64,000 nt of DNA from Maritimibacter sp. (GCA_002695005.1 NZNT01000014.1:62001-126000); one strand, 5' to 3'; shown: positions 8,760 to 17,441, counted from the stretch's first letter. A program made the numbers and translations. The notes: generated by a model from the sequence alone, not told the origin.

Positions 8760-9820
8760 ACCTCGTCGAGCGGATCGGTCTGACAGCGTTGCACCGGGTG
8801 GACCCGGAGCGCGCGCACCGGCTTGCGCTTTCCGCCATGAAGGCGGGGCTCGTGCCGCTGTCGGGCACCTTCACATCCGACCGGATCAGGTGCCATGTCG
8901 GCGGGCTCGACCTGCCCAACCCTGTGGGACTCGCGGCAGGTTACGACAAGAACGCCGAGGTGGTGGACGCGCTCACGCAGGCGGGGTTCGGGTTCGTCGA
9001 AGTGGGTGCCGTGACCCCGCGCGCCCAGCCCGGCAACCCGAAACCGCGCATGTTCCGGCTTGCCGAGGACCGGGCGGTCATCAACCGCTTCGGCTTCAAC
9101 AACGACGGGATGGAAGCGGCGTTCTCGCGCCTGACCAAACGTGACCGACGCGCGGGCGTGCCGGTGGGTCTGAACCTCGGGGCCAACAAGGACAGCGACG
9201 ACCGGGCGGGCGACTATGTGCGCGTGCTGGAACGCTGCGGCCCGGTGGTGGATTTCGTGACGGTCAACGTGTCGTCCCCCAACACCGAGAAGCTGCGCGA
9301 CCTGCAAGGGGCCGAGGCGCTCCATGCGCTGCTGTCGGGCGTCATGGCGGCACGCGAGGGGATGGACAGGTTCATCCCCGTGTTCCTCAAGATCGCGCCT
9401 GACCTGACCGAGGCGGAACTTGGCGAAATCGCGGACGTGGCCCGCGCCGTGCACCTGGACGCGATCATCGCGACCAACACGACACTGGACCGGGAAGGTC
9501 TGAAAAGTGAAAGCCGGGGCGAGAAGGGCGGGCTTTCGGGCGAACCTTTGTTCGAAAAATCCTCACGCGTCCTGGCCCGCCTGTCCAGGCTTACGGACGG
9601 CCACATGGTTTTGATCGGTGTCGGCGGCATCTCCTCCCCAGAGGATGCCTACACCAAGATCAAGGCCGGGGCGCATGCGGTGCAGCTGTACTCCGCGTTG
9701 GCCTACGAGGGTCTCAGCCTCGCCGACCGGATCGCACGCGGGCTGGACCGGATGCTGGCCGAAGACGGCCACGACCACATCAGCAAGGCCATCGGCACAC
9801 AACGGGAGACCTGGCTATGA
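8756..9820 (+). CDS. pyrD: Dihydroorotate dehydrogenase (quinone), class 2
   Basis: This 354-residue membrane-associated flavoenzyme oxidises dihydroorotate to orotate in pyrimidine synthesis and passes electrons to ubiquinone. The FMN site begins at [12 protein letters not shown] (about 59-70). The catalytic serine lies in NVSSPNT (about 171-177), which marks class 2 enzymes. The phosphate loop is [11 protein letters not shown] near the C-terminus. The N-terminal extension of class 2 enzymes is present. The GTG start overlaps the DUF952 stop, and the stop overlaps the ATG of the ArsC-like gene. Confidence 0.96.
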   Translation: MNLVERIGLTALHRVDPERAHRLALSAMKAGLVPLSGTFTSDRIRCHVGGLDLPNPVGLAAGYDKNAEVVDALTQAGFGFVEVGAVTPRAQPGNPKPRMFRLAEDRAVINRFGFNNDGMEAAFSRLTKRDRRAGVPVGLNLGANKDSDDRAGDYVRVLERCGPVVDFVTVNVSSPNTEKLRDLQGAEALHALLSGVMAAREGMDRFIPVFLKIAPDLTEAELGEIADVARAVHLDAIIATNTTLDREGLKSESRGEKGGLSGEPLFEKSSRVLARLSRLTDGHMVLIGVGGISSPEDAYTKIKAGAHAVQLYSALAYEGLSLADRIARGLDRMLAEDGHDHISKAIGTQRETWL

Positions 9821-10164
9821 GCGACGTGACCATCTGGCACAATCCCCGCTGCACCAAGTCGCGCGAAACGCTCGCGCTGCTGGAGGCGCGCGGGATCGCG
9901 CCGTCGGTGCGCAAGTACCTTGAAGACGCGCCCACCGAGGAGGAGATCCGCGCCGCGCTCGCGGCCCTCGGCCTCCCCGCAATCGACGCGATGCGCACGA
10001 AGGAGGCCGAGTTCAAAGCGGCCGGCCTGACGAGGGACACCGACGAGGCGACCCTCATCGCGGCGATGGCGCAGACGCCCAAGCTGATCGAGCGTCCCAT
10101 CGTCTTCGCGAACGGCACCGCCCGTCTTGGGCGCCCGCCCGAACAGGTGCTCGAGATCCTCTGA
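9817..10164 (+). CDS. ArsC/Spx family protein, arsenate reductase (glutaredoxin)-like
   Basis: This 115-residue thioredoxin-fold protein carries the ArsC catalytic Cys12 in HNPRCTKSR and the C-terminal arginine region [11 protein letters not shown] followed by GRPPEQVL. Such proteins reduce arsenate with glutathione and glutaredoxin; many chromosomal copies without other ars genes have no proven arsenate role. There is no arsR or arsenite pump next to it. It is coupled to pyrD by an ATGA overlap and is followed by a hairpin repeat. Confidence 0.9.
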   Translation: MSDVTIWHNPRCTKSRETLALLEARGIAPSVRKYLEDAPTEEEIRAALAALGLPAIDAMRTKEAEFKAAGLTRDTDEATLIAAMAQTPKLIERPIVFANGTARLGRPPEQVLEIL

Positions 10165-10267
10165 TCTTCTTCGGTCCGGAAATACCTCGGGGTGCGGGGC
10201 TGGCCCCGCGACCGCGCCGACCGGCCGAAGGCAGGTCGGCGCACACCCTGCGCGGGCGTCAGCCCGC
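10164..10267. repeat. Mosaic intergenic hairpin repeat, copy B
   Basis: This sits between the convergent arsC-like and MATE genes. It has the core TCTTCTTCGGTCC..AAATACCTCGGGG and hairpins GCGGGGC/GCCCCGC, CCGACC/GGTCGG and GCGGGC/GCCCGC. The last hairpin covers the MATE stop codon. Its second half (GCCGAAGGC..GTCGGCGCA..CCTGCGCGGGC) matches copies C and D in order. Confidence 0.7.
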
Positions 10268-11575
10268 TCCTTTCTCCAGCGCAGGATAACGCAGGGCCAG
10301 CGTCACGCCCCGCGCGGCGTAGGAGATGATGTAGGCCGCCCAAAGGCCGTGATTGCCGATCCACGGCACGAGCGCCGCGAGCGCGACGAGATATACCGCC
10401 AGGGACACCAGCATCATGTTGCGCATGTCCGCCGTGCGGGTCGCGCCGATGAAGATGCCGTCGAGCATCCACGGTGCCCAGCCCACGAGCGGGGCCAGCA
10501 CCATCCAGACGAGATAGCCGCGCGCGGCCTCCCGCACGCCCGGGTCAGTCGCCATCAGGTCGATGATCCAGCCGCCGGCGAGTGCGAAGACCGCCGCCAG
10601 CACCACGACCACCACCGCCGCCCAGATCGACGAGAAGATGGCCGCACGGCGCAGGGCCGCCCGGTTGCGCGCGCCCAGCGCCTGGCCCACCAGCGCCTCG
10701 GCCCCGAAAGCGAAGCCGTCCATCGCGAAGGAGGTGACGTGGAGGAACTGCAACAGCACCTGGTTCGCGGCCAGCGCCACGTCGCCGAAGCGCGCGCCGG
10801 TGAACATGAAGCTCACGATCATCACTTCGAGCAGAAGCGAGCGGATCAGGATGTCCGTGTTCACCCGCGCCATGCGTACCAGCCTCACCCGGTCGAAGAC
10901 CCGCGCCCAGTCGCGCCACGCGGGCACCCGGAACGCGCCGCGACACAGCCACAGGCCCAGTGCCAGACCGCTCCACTCCGAGATCACGGTGGCCACCGCC
11001 ACGCCCTGCACGCCCCAGTCGAAGCCCAGCACGAACAGAAGGTCGAGGCCGATGTTCACGCCGTTCATCGCCAGTTGCACGACGAGCAGCCCGCGTGTGC
11101 GCTCCTGCGCGATGAGCCAGCCCATGACGCCGTAGAGCGCGATGATGGCGGGGGCGGACCAGACACGGATGCCCATGTAGGCCCGCGCCAGCCCCTCCAC
11201 CTCGTCCGAAGCGGGGGAGATGAGGAACGCGCCGTAGAAGATTGGCACCTGAAGCAGAATGATCGCCGTACCGCCGGCCAGCCCGATCATCAGCACGCGG
11301 GTCAGGATCGCGGCCAGCTCGCCCCGGTCGCCAGCTCCGAGCGCCTGACTGGCGAGCCCGGCGGTTCCCATGCGCAGAAAACCGAAAATCCAGTAGATCG
11401 CGGTGAGGATGATCGCGCCGAGGCCCACGGCCCCGATGGGCGCGGCCTCCCCCAGTTGCCCGACAACGCCGGTATCCACCGCGCCGAGGATCGGCACGGT
11501 GACATTCGCGGCTACCACCGGCAGGGCGATTTTCAGAACCCGGCGGTGCGTGATCGCCCCGGTGGTGTCAGCCAT
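10259..11575 (-). CDS. MATE family efflux transporter (DinF-like)
   Basis: This 438-residue integral membrane protein has about twelve hydrophobic segments in two homologous halves. It starts ITHRRVLKIALPVVAANVTVP and has LGAVDTGVVGQLG in the first helix pair, as DinF-type MATE proteins do. Members export cationic compounds using a Na+ or H+ gradient; the substrate cannot be read from sequence. Its ATG lies inside the 3' end of the upstream thioesterase gene (8-base overlap), so the genes at 10259-12526 form one minus-strand operon. Confidence 0.93.
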   Translation of the reverse strand: MADTTGAITHRRVLKIALPVVAANVTVPILGAVDTGVVGQLGEAAPIGAVGLGAIILTAIYWIFGFLRMGTAGLASQALGAGDRGELAAILTRVLMIGLAGGTAIILLQVPIFYGAFLISPASDEVEGLARAYMGIRVWSAPAIIALYGVMGWLIAQERTRGLLVVQLAMNGVNIGLDLLFVLGFDWGVQGVAVATVISEWSGLALGLWLCRGAFRVPAWRDWARVFDRVRLVRMARVNTDILIRSLLLEVMIVSFMFTGARFGDVALAANQVLLQFLHVTSFAMDGFAFGAEALVGQALGARNRAALRRAAIFSSIWAAVVVVVLAAVFALAGGWIIDLMATDPGVREAARGYLVWMVLAPLVGWAPWMLDGIFIGATRTADMRNMMLVSLAVYLVALAALVPWIGNHGLWAAYIISYAARGVTLALRYPALEKGAG

Positions 11576-12071
11576 CGCCCGCGGGCATCAGGAAATGCCC
11601 GGTGGCCTGCGCGAAGAGGCGCGTGCGATTGTCCTGCCATGCCTCGACATGAACACTGGCATACCGTCGTCCGGAGCGGTTGATCCGGGCGCGCGCATAG
11701 GCGTCACGCGGCAGACCCGAGCGCAGGTAGTCGATGGTGAAGTCGATCGTCTTGGGCAGACGCGGCAGGGTTTCGGGGGTGATGTCTTCGATAGGGCGCG
11801 TCCCGCTTTCGATCTCTTCCCACAGGAGCACCCACCCCAGTTCGATGATCGAGGTGACCTCGAGGAACGAAGCGGTGACCCCGCCGTGGATCGCGGGAAG
11901 CGCCGGGTTGCCGATCAGCGTTTCGGTATAGGGCAGAACGGCGGTCAGTTCGTCGCCGCGCCGGTCGAAATGGACGCCGAGAAAGCCGATATAGGGCACC
12001 CGGTCGACCAGTGCCGCAAGGGCCGCGTCGCGGCGTTCCTTGACCACCTGCACGGGTTCGGGGCGCCTCAT
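11568..12071 (-). CDS. PaaI-family hotdog thioesterase
   Basis: This 167-residue hotdog-fold protein probably hydrolyses an acyl-CoA. The conserved segment IHGGVTASFLEVTS (about residues 73-86) contains the HGG motif and an acidic residue further along the helix, as in PaaI enzymes. A second part, FTIDYLRSG, is the typical strand after the central helix. It overlaps the preceding thioesterase by four bases and the MATE gene by eight. Two different thioesterases side by side suggest two acyl chain or aryl specificities, or a heteromer. Confidence 0.88.
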   Translation of the reverse strand: MRRPEPVQVVKERRDAALAALVDRVPYIGFLGVHFDRRGDELTAVLPYTETLIGNPALPAIHGGVTASFLEVTSIIELGWVLLWEEIESGTRPIEDITPETLPRLPKTIDFTIDYLRSGLPRDAYARARINRSGRRYASVHVEAWQDNRTRLFAQATGHFLMPAGDG

Positions 12072-12526
12072 GTCGGGGCCCCCGCGCTCTTGTCCGTGGT
12101 CTTGCCGCCATCCGCCGTGAAGGCCCCCGTCGCCGTGGCGATGGGGTTGTCTGAGTCGTCATCATGCGCCCAGGCGCGCATGAAGGCGACCGAGCGGGTG
12201 ACGTGGTAACACTCGGCCCGGCACACGATCCGCTGACCCGGCGTGGCCGCGCGCATGTAGTCGATGCGCAGGTCGAGCGTTGCCGTCACAACGGGCGCAT
12301 CCGGGTGGCTCATCACCGCCGCGCCACCCGTCGTGTCCATCAGCGCCGACACGGCGCCGCCGTGAATGACGCCCGTCGCAGGGTCGCCCACGAAACGGTC
12401 GTCATGGGGCATCGAGATCACCGCATCCCCCTCGCCCAGTTCGTCCAGTCGCATGGATAAGGCGTTCGAAAACGGGATCGCTTCGGTGAAGTGGCGCACG
12501 AGTTGAGCTTTTTTCTTCCGGTCCAT
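12068..12526 (-). CDS. PaaI-family hotdog thioesterase
   Basis: This 152-residue hotdog thioesterase has the motif VIHGGAVSALMDTTGG, in which the Asp is the expected catalytic acid, and LRIDYMRAA in the next strand. The start at 12526 is supported by a strong GGAGG site (CTGGAGGACCG) directly upstream; a longer frame to 12574 has no such site. It is the first gene of the minus-strand operon and is divergent from the metal exporter gene. The ICE-like box between them lies about 65 bases from this start, so shared regulation is possible. Confidence 0.88.
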   Translation of the reverse strand: MDRKKKAQLVRHFTEAIPFSNALSMRLDELGEGDAVISMPHDDRFVGDPATGVIHGGAVSALMDTTGGAAVMSHPDAPVVTATLDLRIDYMRAATPGQRIVCRAECYHVTRSVAFMRAWAHDDDSDNPIATATGAFTADGGKTTDKSAGAPT

Positions 12527-12590
12527 CGGTCCTCCAGTCGCCCCGTTATTCGCCCCTTGCTGCCTGACAAACAAGTGTTAAACTCCCAAA

Positions 12591-12607
12591 CTTGGAACCG
12601 TTCTAAA
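12591..12607. promoter_or_regulatory. ICE-like (Irr) box
   Basis: CTTGGAACCGTTCTAAA matches the rhizobial/Rhodobacterales iron control element TTTAGAA-N3-TTCTAAA at 12 of 14 fixed positions. It ends ten bases before the start of the 10TM metal exporter gene, a position suited to repression. Irr binding is inferred, not shown. Confidence 0.5.
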
Positions 12608-12617
12608 AAGGTGGCGC

Positions 12618-13757
12618 ATGACCCCGATCGACTGGATGAACGTTGAAGAAGCCAACCGGACATGGCCCGCGTTCCGGCCACGCCGTCTGTTCGTGCTGTT
12701 CGTCCTGCTCGTGCTCACCATCGCTCCGGGCAGCCTCGGCACGTTGACGCGGGAGCTCATGACGGATGCCTATGTGCAGGTTTCGGTCTTCGTCGCGGCG
12801 ACGCTGCTTTTGTTTTACGGCGCCGAGCGGGTGTTCGGTTTCGATATCGGCCGGTCTCTTCGGTCTGCCGGGCGCGCGCAGGTGCCGCTCGCGGCCCTGC
12901 TGGGTGCCACGCCCGGCTGTGGCGGCGCGGTCGTGGTGGTCGCGGCCTATTCCTCGGGCAACGTGGGATTCGGCGCGGTCGTGGCGACGCTGACCGCGAC
13001 GATGGGCGACGCGGCGTTTCTTCTGATCGCGACCCGGCCCGATGCGGCGGCGGTCGTCCTGCCCCTGTCCTTCGGGGTCGGCATCGTGTCCGGCTGGATC
13101 GTGGACAAGTTCAACACGGCGGAATTTCGCGACCTCTCGGCCGCCGGGCATCACGAAGTGCCGCTGATCGGCCAGACCCGCCTTGTGGACTACGCCTATC
13201 TCGGCCTCGCCGTCCCGGGCCTCGTCGTCGGCGCGGCCCAGCTTGGCATGGTCGAGATCGGGTCGATCGCCGGTATCCCGATCCTCTGGATCGCGCTTGC
13301 GGGCACGTTCCTGGGCCTCGTCATATGGGCCTTTTCTCCGCTTCAGGCGATGACCAACCCGGCGGACGCTCCAATCACGCGGATGGCCGAGGAGACCTCG
13401 TTCATCTCGGTCTGGGTGATCGGCGCCTACCTCGCCTATGACTATCTCGCGGCCTATTCCGGGCTCGACCTCGAGGCGCTTTTCGCGGCTGTCGCCCCTC
13501 TCTTGCCTCTGATCGCCGTGGCCATCGGTTTCGTGCCGGGGTGCGGCCCTCAGGTGCTTGTCGCGACGCTCTATATCAACGGGCTGATCCCGTTCTCGGC
13601 GCTCATGGGCAATGCCATTTCCAACGACGGGGATGCGCTGTTCCCGGCCATCGCGCTCAATCCGCGGGCCGCCGTGATCGCGACGCTCTATTCGGCAGTG
13701 CCGGCTTTGATCGTCGCCTACACCTTCTACTGGCTCGCGCCCGGCTTCATGAACTGA
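12618..13757 (+). CDS. Putative 10TM heavy-metal exporter (ArsP_2 family, putative manganese transporter)
   Basis: This 379-residue membrane protein has about ten hydrophobic segments in two repeats. Each repeat carries a cysteine motif of the family: GATPGCGGAVVV at about 96-107 and GFVPGCGPQ at about 304-312. The family is called putative 10TM heavy-metal exporter or putative manganese transporter; transport of a specific metal is not established. The ATG at 12618 follows an AAAGG site. The iron-type box just upstream suggests that expression responds to iron or heme status through Irr. No partner gene follows; the next sequence is a hairpin repeat. Confidence 0.8.
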   Translation: MTPIDWMNVEEANRTWPAFRPRRLFVLFVLLVLTIAPGSLGTLTRELMTDAYVQVSVFVAATLLLFYGAERVFGFDIGRSLRSAGRAQVPLAALLGATPGCGGAVVVVAAYSSGNVGFGAVVATLTATMGDAAFLLIATRPDAAAVVLPLSFGVGIVSGWIVDKFNTAEFRDLSAAGHHEVPLIGQTRLVDYAYLGLAVPGLVVGAAQLGMVEIGSIAGIPILWIALAGTFLGLVIWAFSPLQAMTNPADAPITRMAEETSFISVWVIGAYLAYDYLAAYSGLDLEALFAAVAPLLPLIAVAIGFVPGCGPQVLVATLYINGLIPFSALMGNAISNDGDALFPAIALNPRAAVIATLYSAVPALIVAYTFYWLAPGFMN

Positions 13758-13780
13758 ATCGGGCGCGGCAGGATGACACC

Positions 13781-13850
13781 AGCCGCCCCGCGCCACCGCG
13801 ACGACCTGCCGGAGGCAGGGCGGCGCAAGACCTGCACGCGCGCAGGCGCG
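13781..13850. repeat. Mosaic intergenic hairpin repeat, copy D (partial)
   Basis: This lies downstream of the metal exporter gene. It shares only the second half of the family: CCACCGCG, then CTGCCGGAGGCAG, GGCGCAAGACCTGC and a CGCGCGCAGGCGCG tail, in the same order as copies B and C. It lacks the TCTTCT..CCTCGGGG core. Small stems such as CTGCC/GGCAG and CCGCCC/GGGCGG can form. Confidence 0.55.
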
Positions 13851-13878
13851 TTCCGCATGGCAGCGCACAGGCCACATA

Positions 13879-13904
13879 GCGAAACAGACTTTCGCAAAGC
13901 GAAA
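13879..13904. promoter_or_regulatory. Cluster of three GCGAAA half-sites, candidate MerR operator
   Basis: Three copies of the same half-site alternate in direction: GCGAAA (13879-13884), TTTCGC (13890-13895) and GCGAAA (13899-13904). They form GCGAAA-N5-TTTCGC and the perfect palindrome TTTCGC-AAA-GCGAAA. They lie 65-90 bases before the first MerR gene, so autoregulation is a reasonable guess. Confidence 0.4.
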
Positions 13905-13968
13905 CGACTGGACGCGCCCTGATTCCCCCGTTACCCTGCGTCACAGTGAGGATCATCCAGCGACGGCC

Positions 13969-14367
13969 ATGACCATGAAAGACGTATCCGGGGCGAAATC
14001 GGACCGCCTGTCCTTCAAGGACATGTGCGAGAAATTCGACGTGACCCCGCGCACCCTGCGCTATTACGAATACATCGAGCTTCTCGAACCCGAGAAGGAA
14101 GGGCGCACGCGCTGGTACACCCCGCGCGAGGTCGCACGCATGACGCTCGTCATGCGTGGGCGGCGGTGGGGCTTTTCGCTCGAAGAGTGCCGCCAGTTCC
14201 TGTTGATCTACGATGAGCAGGGCACCGAGGCGCAGAACGAGGTCTGGATCGAGATGGCCGACCGCCAGCTGGGCGTTCTCGGGCAGCAGATCGAGGATCT
14301 CAAGACCGCGCGTCAGGAGCTTGCCGAGATGCGCGAACAGGTCTCGGCGGCGATGAAAAAGGGCTGA
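13969..14367 (+). CDS. MerR family transcriptional regulator
   Basis: This 132-residue regulator has the winged helix-turn-helix of MerR proteins: FKDMCEKFDVTPRTLRYYE (about 16-34), then WYTPREVARM in the wing region, and a long C-terminal dimerisation helix. There are no C-terminal metal-binding cysteines, so it is more like the acyl-CoA/amino-acid catabolism MerR group than a metal sensor. An internal in-frame ATG two codons downstream could also serve. It is similar in length and layout to the next gene, which suggests an old duplication. Half-site repeats at 13879-13904 may be its operator. Confidence 0.88.
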   Translation: MTMKDVSGAKSDRLSFKDMCEKFDVTPRTLRYYEYIELLEPEKEGRTRWYTPREVARMTLVMRGRRWGFSLEECRQFLLIYDEQGTEAQNEVWIEMADRQLGVLGQQIEDLKTARQELAEMREQVSAAMKKG

Positions 14368-14396
14368 GGGCGCCCTCTCGGCGTTGTGACGCCACG

Positions 14397-14416
14397 TTAC
14401 GTTGACGTAAACGTAA
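14397..14416. promoter_or_regulatory. TTACGTT-N6-AACGTAA palindrome, candidate MerR (LiuR-like) operator
   Basis: TTACGTTGACGTAAACGTAA has 7-bp perfect arms and a 6-base spacer; two further flanking pairs extend it with one mismatch. An overlapping TTACGT-N2-ACGTAA palindrome shares the left arm. It lies 66 bases before the second MerR gene. Operators of this TTACGT..ACGTAA type are described for LiuR-type MerR regulators of acyl-CoA catabolism, which fits the genes downstream. Confidence 0.65.
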
Positions 14417-14481
14417 TGTTCTGCTGAACTCCGGCGGCAAGTGACCTATGTCAGCGTCACCGCAACCAACTGGAGTTTGGC

Positions 14482-14880
14482 ATGACCGACGATCTCATGA
14501 CCATTCGCGAAATGTGCGATCTGTTCGGCGTCACCGCACGGACCCTGCGTTTTTACGAGCAGAAGGAACTGCTCTCGCCCGTGCGCGACGGTCAGAAACG
14601 CCTGTTCACCCGGCGTGACCGGGCGCGGCTGAAACTCATCCTGCGGGGCAAGCGGTTCGGCTTCCCGCTCGAAGAGATTCGCCAGCTGCTCGACCTCTAC
14701 GACGTGGGGGATCAGCAACGGACGCAATACACGCGCACCATCGATCTGGCCGAGCGCCACCTCAACGAATTGCGCGCCCAGCGCGCCGAGCTGGACGAGG
14801 CGATCAGCGACCTCTCCGGCCAACTGGACTGGGGCCGCAAGATGCTGGCCTCGATGGAACAGGACGAAGCGGCCGAATAA
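14482..14880 (+). CDS. MerR family transcriptional regulator, probable regulator of the acyl-CoA cluster
   Basis: This 132-residue MerR protein has its DNA-binding segment at IREMCDLFGVTARTLRFYEQ (about 8-27), then LFTRRDRARLKLILRGKRFG and a long coiled helix for dimerisation. Metal-sensing cysteines are absent. It sits directly before the acyl-CoA dehydrogenase gene (32-base gap) and after a strong palindrome, the usual arrangement for a LiuR-like local regulator of branched-chain or fatty acid breakdown. An acyl-CoA effector is likely from family knowledge but cannot be read from the sequence. Confidence 0.88.
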   Translation: MTDDLMTIREMCDLFGVTARTLRFYEQKELLSPVRDGQKRLFTRRDRARLKLILRGKRFGFPLEEIRQLLDLYDVGDQQRTQYTRTIDLAERHLNELRAQRAELDEAISDLSGQLDWGRKMLASMEQDEAAE

Positions 14881-14912
14881 CGCCGCGCAGAGAATATTTT
14901 TAGGGAGAGAAC

Positions 14913-16691
14913 ATGCCCAGCTACACCCCCGACACCCGCGATATGGCCTTTGTCCTGCACGATGTGCTGAAGGTCGAGTCCAAGGACATTCCCGGCTACG
15001 ACGACCTCGACCCGAGCTTTACCTCGGCGATTCTCGAAGAGGCCGCCAAGATTTCCTCCGAAGTGCTCGCGCCCCTCAACCGCGTCGGCGACGTCGAGGG
15101 CTGCAAACTCGAGAACGGTGTCGTGCGCACGCCGACCGGCTTCAAGGAGGCCTTCGATCAGGTCCGCGACGGCGGCTGGACCGGGCTCGACTGCGACCCC
15201 GAATACGGCGGTCAGGGCCTGCCCCATGTGCTTGGCTCGGCGGTGGGCGAGTTCCTTACGGCCTCGAACATGGCGTTCAACATGTATCAGGGCCTGACGC
15301 ACGGGGCTTATTCCGCCATCCACGCGCACGGCACGGACGCGCAGAAGCAGACCTACCTGCCCAACATGGTGAGCTGCCAGTGGACGGGCACCATGAACCT
15401 GACGGAGCCGCATTCCGGCACCGATCTGGGCCTCATGCGCACCAAGGCCGAGCCGCAGGATGACGGCACCTACAAGATCAGCGGGCAAAAAATCTTCATC
15501 TCCGCCGGCGATCACGACATGTCGGACAACGTCATCCACCTCGTGCTGGCGAAAATTCCCGGCGGCCCGGACGGCGTGAAGGGCATCTCGCTCTTCATCG
15601 TACCCAAGTTCCTCGTGAAAGAGGACGGCTCTCTGGGTGAGCGCAACGCGGTTTCCGTGGGTGCGCTGGAAGAGAAGATGGGCATCCACGGCAATTCCAC
15701 CTGCGTGATGAACTACGACGGTGCGACCGGCTATCTGCTCGGGACCGAGCACAAGGGCATGCGCGCCATGTTCACCATGATGAACGAGGCCCGTCTCGGC
15801 GTCGGCGTTCAGGGGCTGGGTCAGGCGACCGCCGCCTACCAGAACGCGCTGGAATACGCCCGCGACCGGCTTCAGGGCCGCGCCATCACCGGCGTGGAAG
15901 CACCCGAGAAACCGGCCGACCCGATCATCGTCCACCCGGATATCCGCCGTGCGCTGCTCGACCAGAAGTCCTTTATCGAAGGCGCGCGCGCCTTCGTGCT
16001 GTGGTCGGCCGAACTGATCGACCGCTCGCAGCGCCAAGGCGATGAGGAGGCCGAGGGCCTCGTCTCGCTGATGATCCCGGTGCTCAAGGGCTTCCTCACC
16101 GACAAGGGTCTGGAAAGCGCCGTGCAGGCGCAGCAGGTCTTTGGCGGCCACGGTTATATCGAGGAATGGGGCATGTCCCAGTTCGTCCGCGACAGCCGGA
16201 TCGCCATGATCTATGAGGGCGCGAACGGCATTCAGGCGCTCGACCTCGTGGGCCGCAAGCTCGCCCAGGACAACGGCAAGCACGTCATGGGCTTCTTCGA
16301 GCTGGTGAAGAACTTCGCCAAGGAGAACGAGGGCAACGGGCCGCTCAAGTCCGACTTCCTCGATCCGCTCAAGGACGCCTCCAAGGATCTTCAGGCCGCC
16401 GCGATGTATTTCATGCAGAACGGCATGAAGAACCCCAACCATGCGCTGGCCGGTTCCTATGACTTCATGACCATGTTCGGCCATGTCTGCCTTGGCTTCA
16501 TGTGGGCCAATATGGCCAAGGCGTCCTACGACGCCCTTGACGCGGGCACCGATGACGCGGCGTTCTATGAGACGAAACTCGCAACCGGGCGTTACTACAT
16601 GAAGCGCCAGCTTCCGGCGACCAAGATGCACCTCGCCCGCATCGAAAGCGGTGCGGACCCGGTGATGGAGCTGGCCGCCGAAGCGTTCTGA
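14913..16691 (+). CDS. Acyl-CoA dehydrogenase, long form (DmdC-like)
   Basis: This 592-residue FAD enzyme introduces a double bond into an acyl-CoA. It is the long ACAD type with an extra C-terminal domain, like DmdC (3-methylmercaptopropionyl-CoA dehydrogenase) of DMSP-degrading roseobacters. FAD/substrate segments include [18 protein letters not shown] and [10 protein letters not shown]. The catalytic glutamate is expected at [16 protein letters not shown] (Glu435). An AGGGAGAG ribosome-binding site precedes the ATG. Several DmdC paralogues occur in roseobacters and not all act on the sulfur substrate; in this fatty-acid-type cluster a medium or long acyl-CoA is equally possible. Confidence 0.9.
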   Translation: MPSYTPDTRDMAFVLHDVLKVESKDIPGYDDLDPSFTSAILEEAAKISSEVLAPLNRVGDVEGCKLENGVVRTPTGFKEAFDQVRDGGWTGLDCDPEYGGQGLPHVLGSAVGEFLTASNMAFNMYQGLTHGAYSAIHAHGTDAQKQTYLPNMVSCQWTGTMNLTEPHSGTDLGLMRTKAEPQDDGTYKISGQKIFISAGDHDMSDNVIHLVLAKIPGGPDGVKGISLFIVPKFLVKEDGSLGERNAVSVGALEEKMGIHGNSTCVMNYDGATGYLLGTEHKGMRAMFTMMNEARLGVGVQGLGQATAAYQNALEYARDRLQGRAITGVEAPEKPADPIIVHPDIRRALLDQKSFIEGARAFVLWSAELIDRSQRQGDEEAEGLVSLMIPVLKGFLTDKGLESAVQAQQVFGGHGYIEEWGMSQFVRDSRIAMIYEGANGIQALDLVGRKLAQDNGKHVMGFFELVKNFAKENEGNGPLKSDFLDPLKDASKDLQAAAMYFMQNGMKNPNHALAGSYDFMTMFGHVCLGFMWANMAKASYDALDAGTDDAAFYETKLATGRYYMKRQLPATKMHLARIESGADPVMELAAEAF

Positions 16692-16715
16692 TCGTTCAAG
16701 GGAGGAGAGAGCCAC

Positions 16716-16928
16716 ATGCCCAAGCGTTTCCGCCTGACCCGGCGTTTCCCGGTCGCCATGACCGAGGACGGGTATCGGAAACTGAAGTCCTTTTCCCGCG
16801 AGGCGGGGCTGGACGAGGGTGAAGCGCTCTCCTTCCTGTTCGAGCATTTCGACAGCGTGACGGATACCGACGCGCTGACGCACCGGCTTCGGCTTTTCAA
16901 TGCCGAGATCGATGAGAGAAAACGCTGA
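16716..16928 (+). CDS. Small hypothetical protein
   Basis: This 70-residue basic/acidic soluble protein has no family that I recognise. It has a strong GGGAGGAGAG ribosome-binding site and sits 24 bases after the acyl-CoA dehydrogenase stop, which supports translation. The N-terminus is arginine-rich (PKRFRLTRRFP), followed by a mostly helical stretch. The sequence SREAGLDEGEALSFLFEHFD could be a small helix-turn-helix or protein-binding motif. The next gene begins nine bases after its stop. Confidence 0.7.
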   Translation: MPKRFRLTRRFPVAMTEDGYRKLKSFSREAGLDEGEALSFLFEHFDSVTDTDALTHRLRLFNAEIDERKR

Positions 16929-16937
16929 GGAGGACCC

Positions 16938-17441
16938 ATGAAACGCATACTCACCGCCGCCGCATTCGCGACCGCCCTGCCCCTGTCGGCGCTTGCCTTC
17001 GACAATTCGGACAAGGCCGCCGTGCAAGCGGTGACGCAAAGCTTCGCGCAGGACTTCAAGTCCAACAACTTCGAGGGCGTCCTGAACGCGATGCCACCGA
17101 GGGTTCTCGACTACATGTCCCGGCAGACGGGCATCCCGGCCAATCAGCTTGCCAGCACGCTGGCCAAACAGATGTCCGTCTTCATGGACGACGTGAAGGT
17201 CGAGAAGTTCAACATGAACATGAACCGGATGGCCACGGGCACCACCAATGACGGCATCGACTTTGCCTTCATCCCGACGCGCACGACCGTGAAGGGCCCC
17301 GAAGGGCGGCAGACCACGAACACCCAGACGCTCGCATTGCAGGACGGCGGCGCCTGGTACCTTGTGCGGATCGAGCAGGCCCAACAATACGAGATCGTGA
17401 AAGCGGTCTATCCGGGCTTCGCCAACGTGCGCCTGCCCTGA
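16938..17441 (+). CDS. Exported hypothetical protein, NTF2-like in length and layout
   Basis: This 167-residue protein has a clear signal peptide (MKRILTAAAFATALPLSALA, cleavage after about residue 20). The mature part begins with a helix containing AVQAVTQSFAQDFKSNNFEG and ends in a strand-rich half (DGGAWYLVRIEQAQQYEIV). A helix followed by strands, with a WYL segment, is what small NTF2/SnoaL-like proteins look like; this is only a fold guess. It has an AGGAGG site and lies inside the acyl-CoA cluster, so it is co-transcribed with enzymes whose substrates are cytoplasmic. Confidence 0.78.
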   Translation: MKRILTAAAFATALPLSALAFDNSDKAAVQAVTQSFAQDFKSNNFEGVLNAMPPRVLDYMSRQTGIPANQLASTLAKQMSVFMDDVKVEKFNMNMNRMATGTTNDGIDFAFIPTRTTVKGPEGRQTTNTQTLALQDGGAWYLVRIEQAQQYEIVKAVYPGFANVRLP

